The notes under the pieces: model-generated | Told to the model about the DNA's origin: nothing | The model's input: only the letters and a program-made list of their open reading frames with translations | Database searches by the model: none | Part shown: positions 5,225-6,089 of the stretch, in pieces | Position numbering within the stretch: position 1 is the first letter of the stretch | How the letters are laid out: the number at the start of each line of letters is the position of its first letter | Program-made: the position numbers and the translations under genes | From: Gammaproteobacteria bacterium | Lineage (GTDB): Bacteria; Pseudomonadota; Gammaproteobacteria; Granulosicoccales; Granulosicoccaceae | DNA length: 6,089 nt | Reading direction: 5' to 3' | NCBI GenBank assembly: GCA_019634245.1 | Contig: JAHQVR010000009.1 | Span: forward strand, 1 to 6,089

Positions 5225-6085
5225 TCATGCGCGCTGCTCCAATTCTTCCCGGAGCGCCTGAATAATATCGTTGTGTATCGGTCGAACTGGTTTGTCTGGT
5301 TGATCATAACGAAGCGTTGCATCATACAGTGCGCGCGTATACGGATGAGCCGATGGTTTCATTGAGTCGGATAATGTGGTGGTTTCAACAATGTATCCAT
5401 CAAATAACACTGTCACTCTGTTACATAGCTTGGCCACTATGCCCAGATCATGTGTTATGAAAAGAACAGACGTGTTGTACTTTTTCTGCAACTTCTGCAG
5501 CAGTGCTAGTACCGTCTTTTGTACAGTTACATCCAGAGCCGTTGTAGGTTCGTCGGCAATAATCAGTTTCGGCTCGACAGAAAAAGCCATTGCGATCAAA
5601 ACTCGCTGCCTCATTCCGCCTGACAGCTCATGTGGATAAGCTTGCATAACCCGCTCGGCATCCCGAATAGATACTTCCTCCAGTAAGGCATGCGCACGGT
5701 CACGAGCATCAGTCATTCGCACCCGTAAACTATGACGTATCAGGTCTGTCATCTGTAAACCGATTCGTCTGACCGGATTCAACGATTCCAGTGGGTCTTG
5801 CGGAACAAACGAGATTTCTCGTCCAATGAAATGATTGTTTCGCCGAGCACCGCCGATCAGTAGGGGTGCGTTCTCAAACAAAATGTCACCGCTCGTTATA
5901 TGTGCTGACGCCGGGAGAAGATCAAGAATGGCTCTGGTAATCATCGATTTGCCCGCACCTGATTCGCCAATCAGGCCGACCACCTCTGCTGCACTTACGT
6001 GTAAATTAATGTCGCGCAGTAAATTCTCCACACGCCTACCCTGACGAATCTCAACACTTAATTGCTGAATATCAAGTAAGCTCAT
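5225..6085 (-). CDS. Oligopeptide/dipeptide ABC transporter ATPase, OppD/DppD-like
   Basis: This is one of the two cytoplasmic ATPases of the peptide importer, 286 aa. Walker A GESGAGKS (40-47), Q-loop FVPQDPLESLNP (93-104), signature LSGGMRQR (154-161), Walker B KLIIADEP (173-180) with D-loop TALD (182-185), and H-loop His212 (FITHDLGIV) are all intact, so it should hydrolyse ATP. SGGM rather than SGGQ is normal for OppD/DppD. The C-terminal HPYTRALYDA (247-256) starts the Opp/Dpp tail; the tail is short and lacks the cysteine-rich segment seen in longer members such as E. coli DppD. The ATG at 6083-6085 leaves only 4 bases of window upstream, so the ribosome-binding site cannot be judged and the start is not absolutely fixed. 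The OppF-like gene follows after 22 bp; an ATG overlaps its TGA (5225-5228) but opens only a nine-codon frame. Confidence 0.95.
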   Translation of the reverse strand: MSLLDIQQLSVEIRQGRRVENLLRDINLHVSAAEVVGLIGESGAGKSMITRAILDLLPASAHITSGDILFENAPLLIGGARRNNHFIGREISFVPQDPLESLNPVRRIGLQMTDLIRHSLRVRMTDARDRAHALLEEVSIRDAERVMQAYPHELSGGMRQRVLIAMAFSVEPKLIIADEPTTALDVTVQKTVLALLQKLQKKYNTSVLFITHDLGIVAKLCNRVTVLFDGYIVETTTLSDSMKPSAHPYTRALYDATLRYDQPDKPVRPIHNDIIQALREELEQRA

Positions 6086-6089
6086 CTGC

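Noticed and set aside
4836..5365. Two plus-strand open frames of 141 and 172 codons opposite the ATPase genes
   Set aside because: They are antisense to well-conserved ATPase coding sequence and show no recognisable domain; shadows.

Overview
The window looks like bacterial, probably proteobacterial, DNA of moderate GC. This rests on family content (Opp/Dpp-type transporter, CrgA-like LysR effector domain, P460-like periplasmic cytochrome) and not on any marker gene, so it is a weak guess. The permease and HIT proteins also recall actinobacterial relatives from memory, which only a database search could settle.

Layout. Right side (3613-6085, minus strand): the two ATPases of an oligopeptide/dipeptide ABC importer. 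The OppD-like subunit (5225-6085) is followed by an OppF-like subunit (from 5202) that has no stop codon of its own and reads in frame into a complete short-chain dehydrogenase/reductase (SDR, 3613-4338). The SDR keeps its own strong Shine-Dalgarno sequence and ATG. Left side (1-1503, minus strand): the two permeases of the same kind of importer, OppB-like (502-1503) and OppC-like (509 to beyond the left edge), overlapping by 8 bp. No substrate-binding protein is visible.

Between the two halves lie about 2.1 kb of mixed content: a short left-handed-beta-helix (hexapeptide-repeat) fragment and a complete HIT-family protein on the minus strand; a secreted P460-like cytochrome c, a headless LysR effector domain and an unrecognised ORF of about 57 codons on the plus strand. 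Two of these are gene fragments, so the region appears to have been rearranged.

How it fits together: OppB/C (membrane channel) and OppD/F (ATPases) would form one importer, with its binding protein elsewhere. The HIT protein, cytochrome and SDR have no obvious role in transport. The main oddities are the OppF-SDR read-through, the SDR's missing catalytic tyrosine, the split importer operon and the LysR fragment that begins exactly where the cytochrome gene stops. I found no CRISPR array, RNA gene, transposase or other recognisable defence or mobile system.
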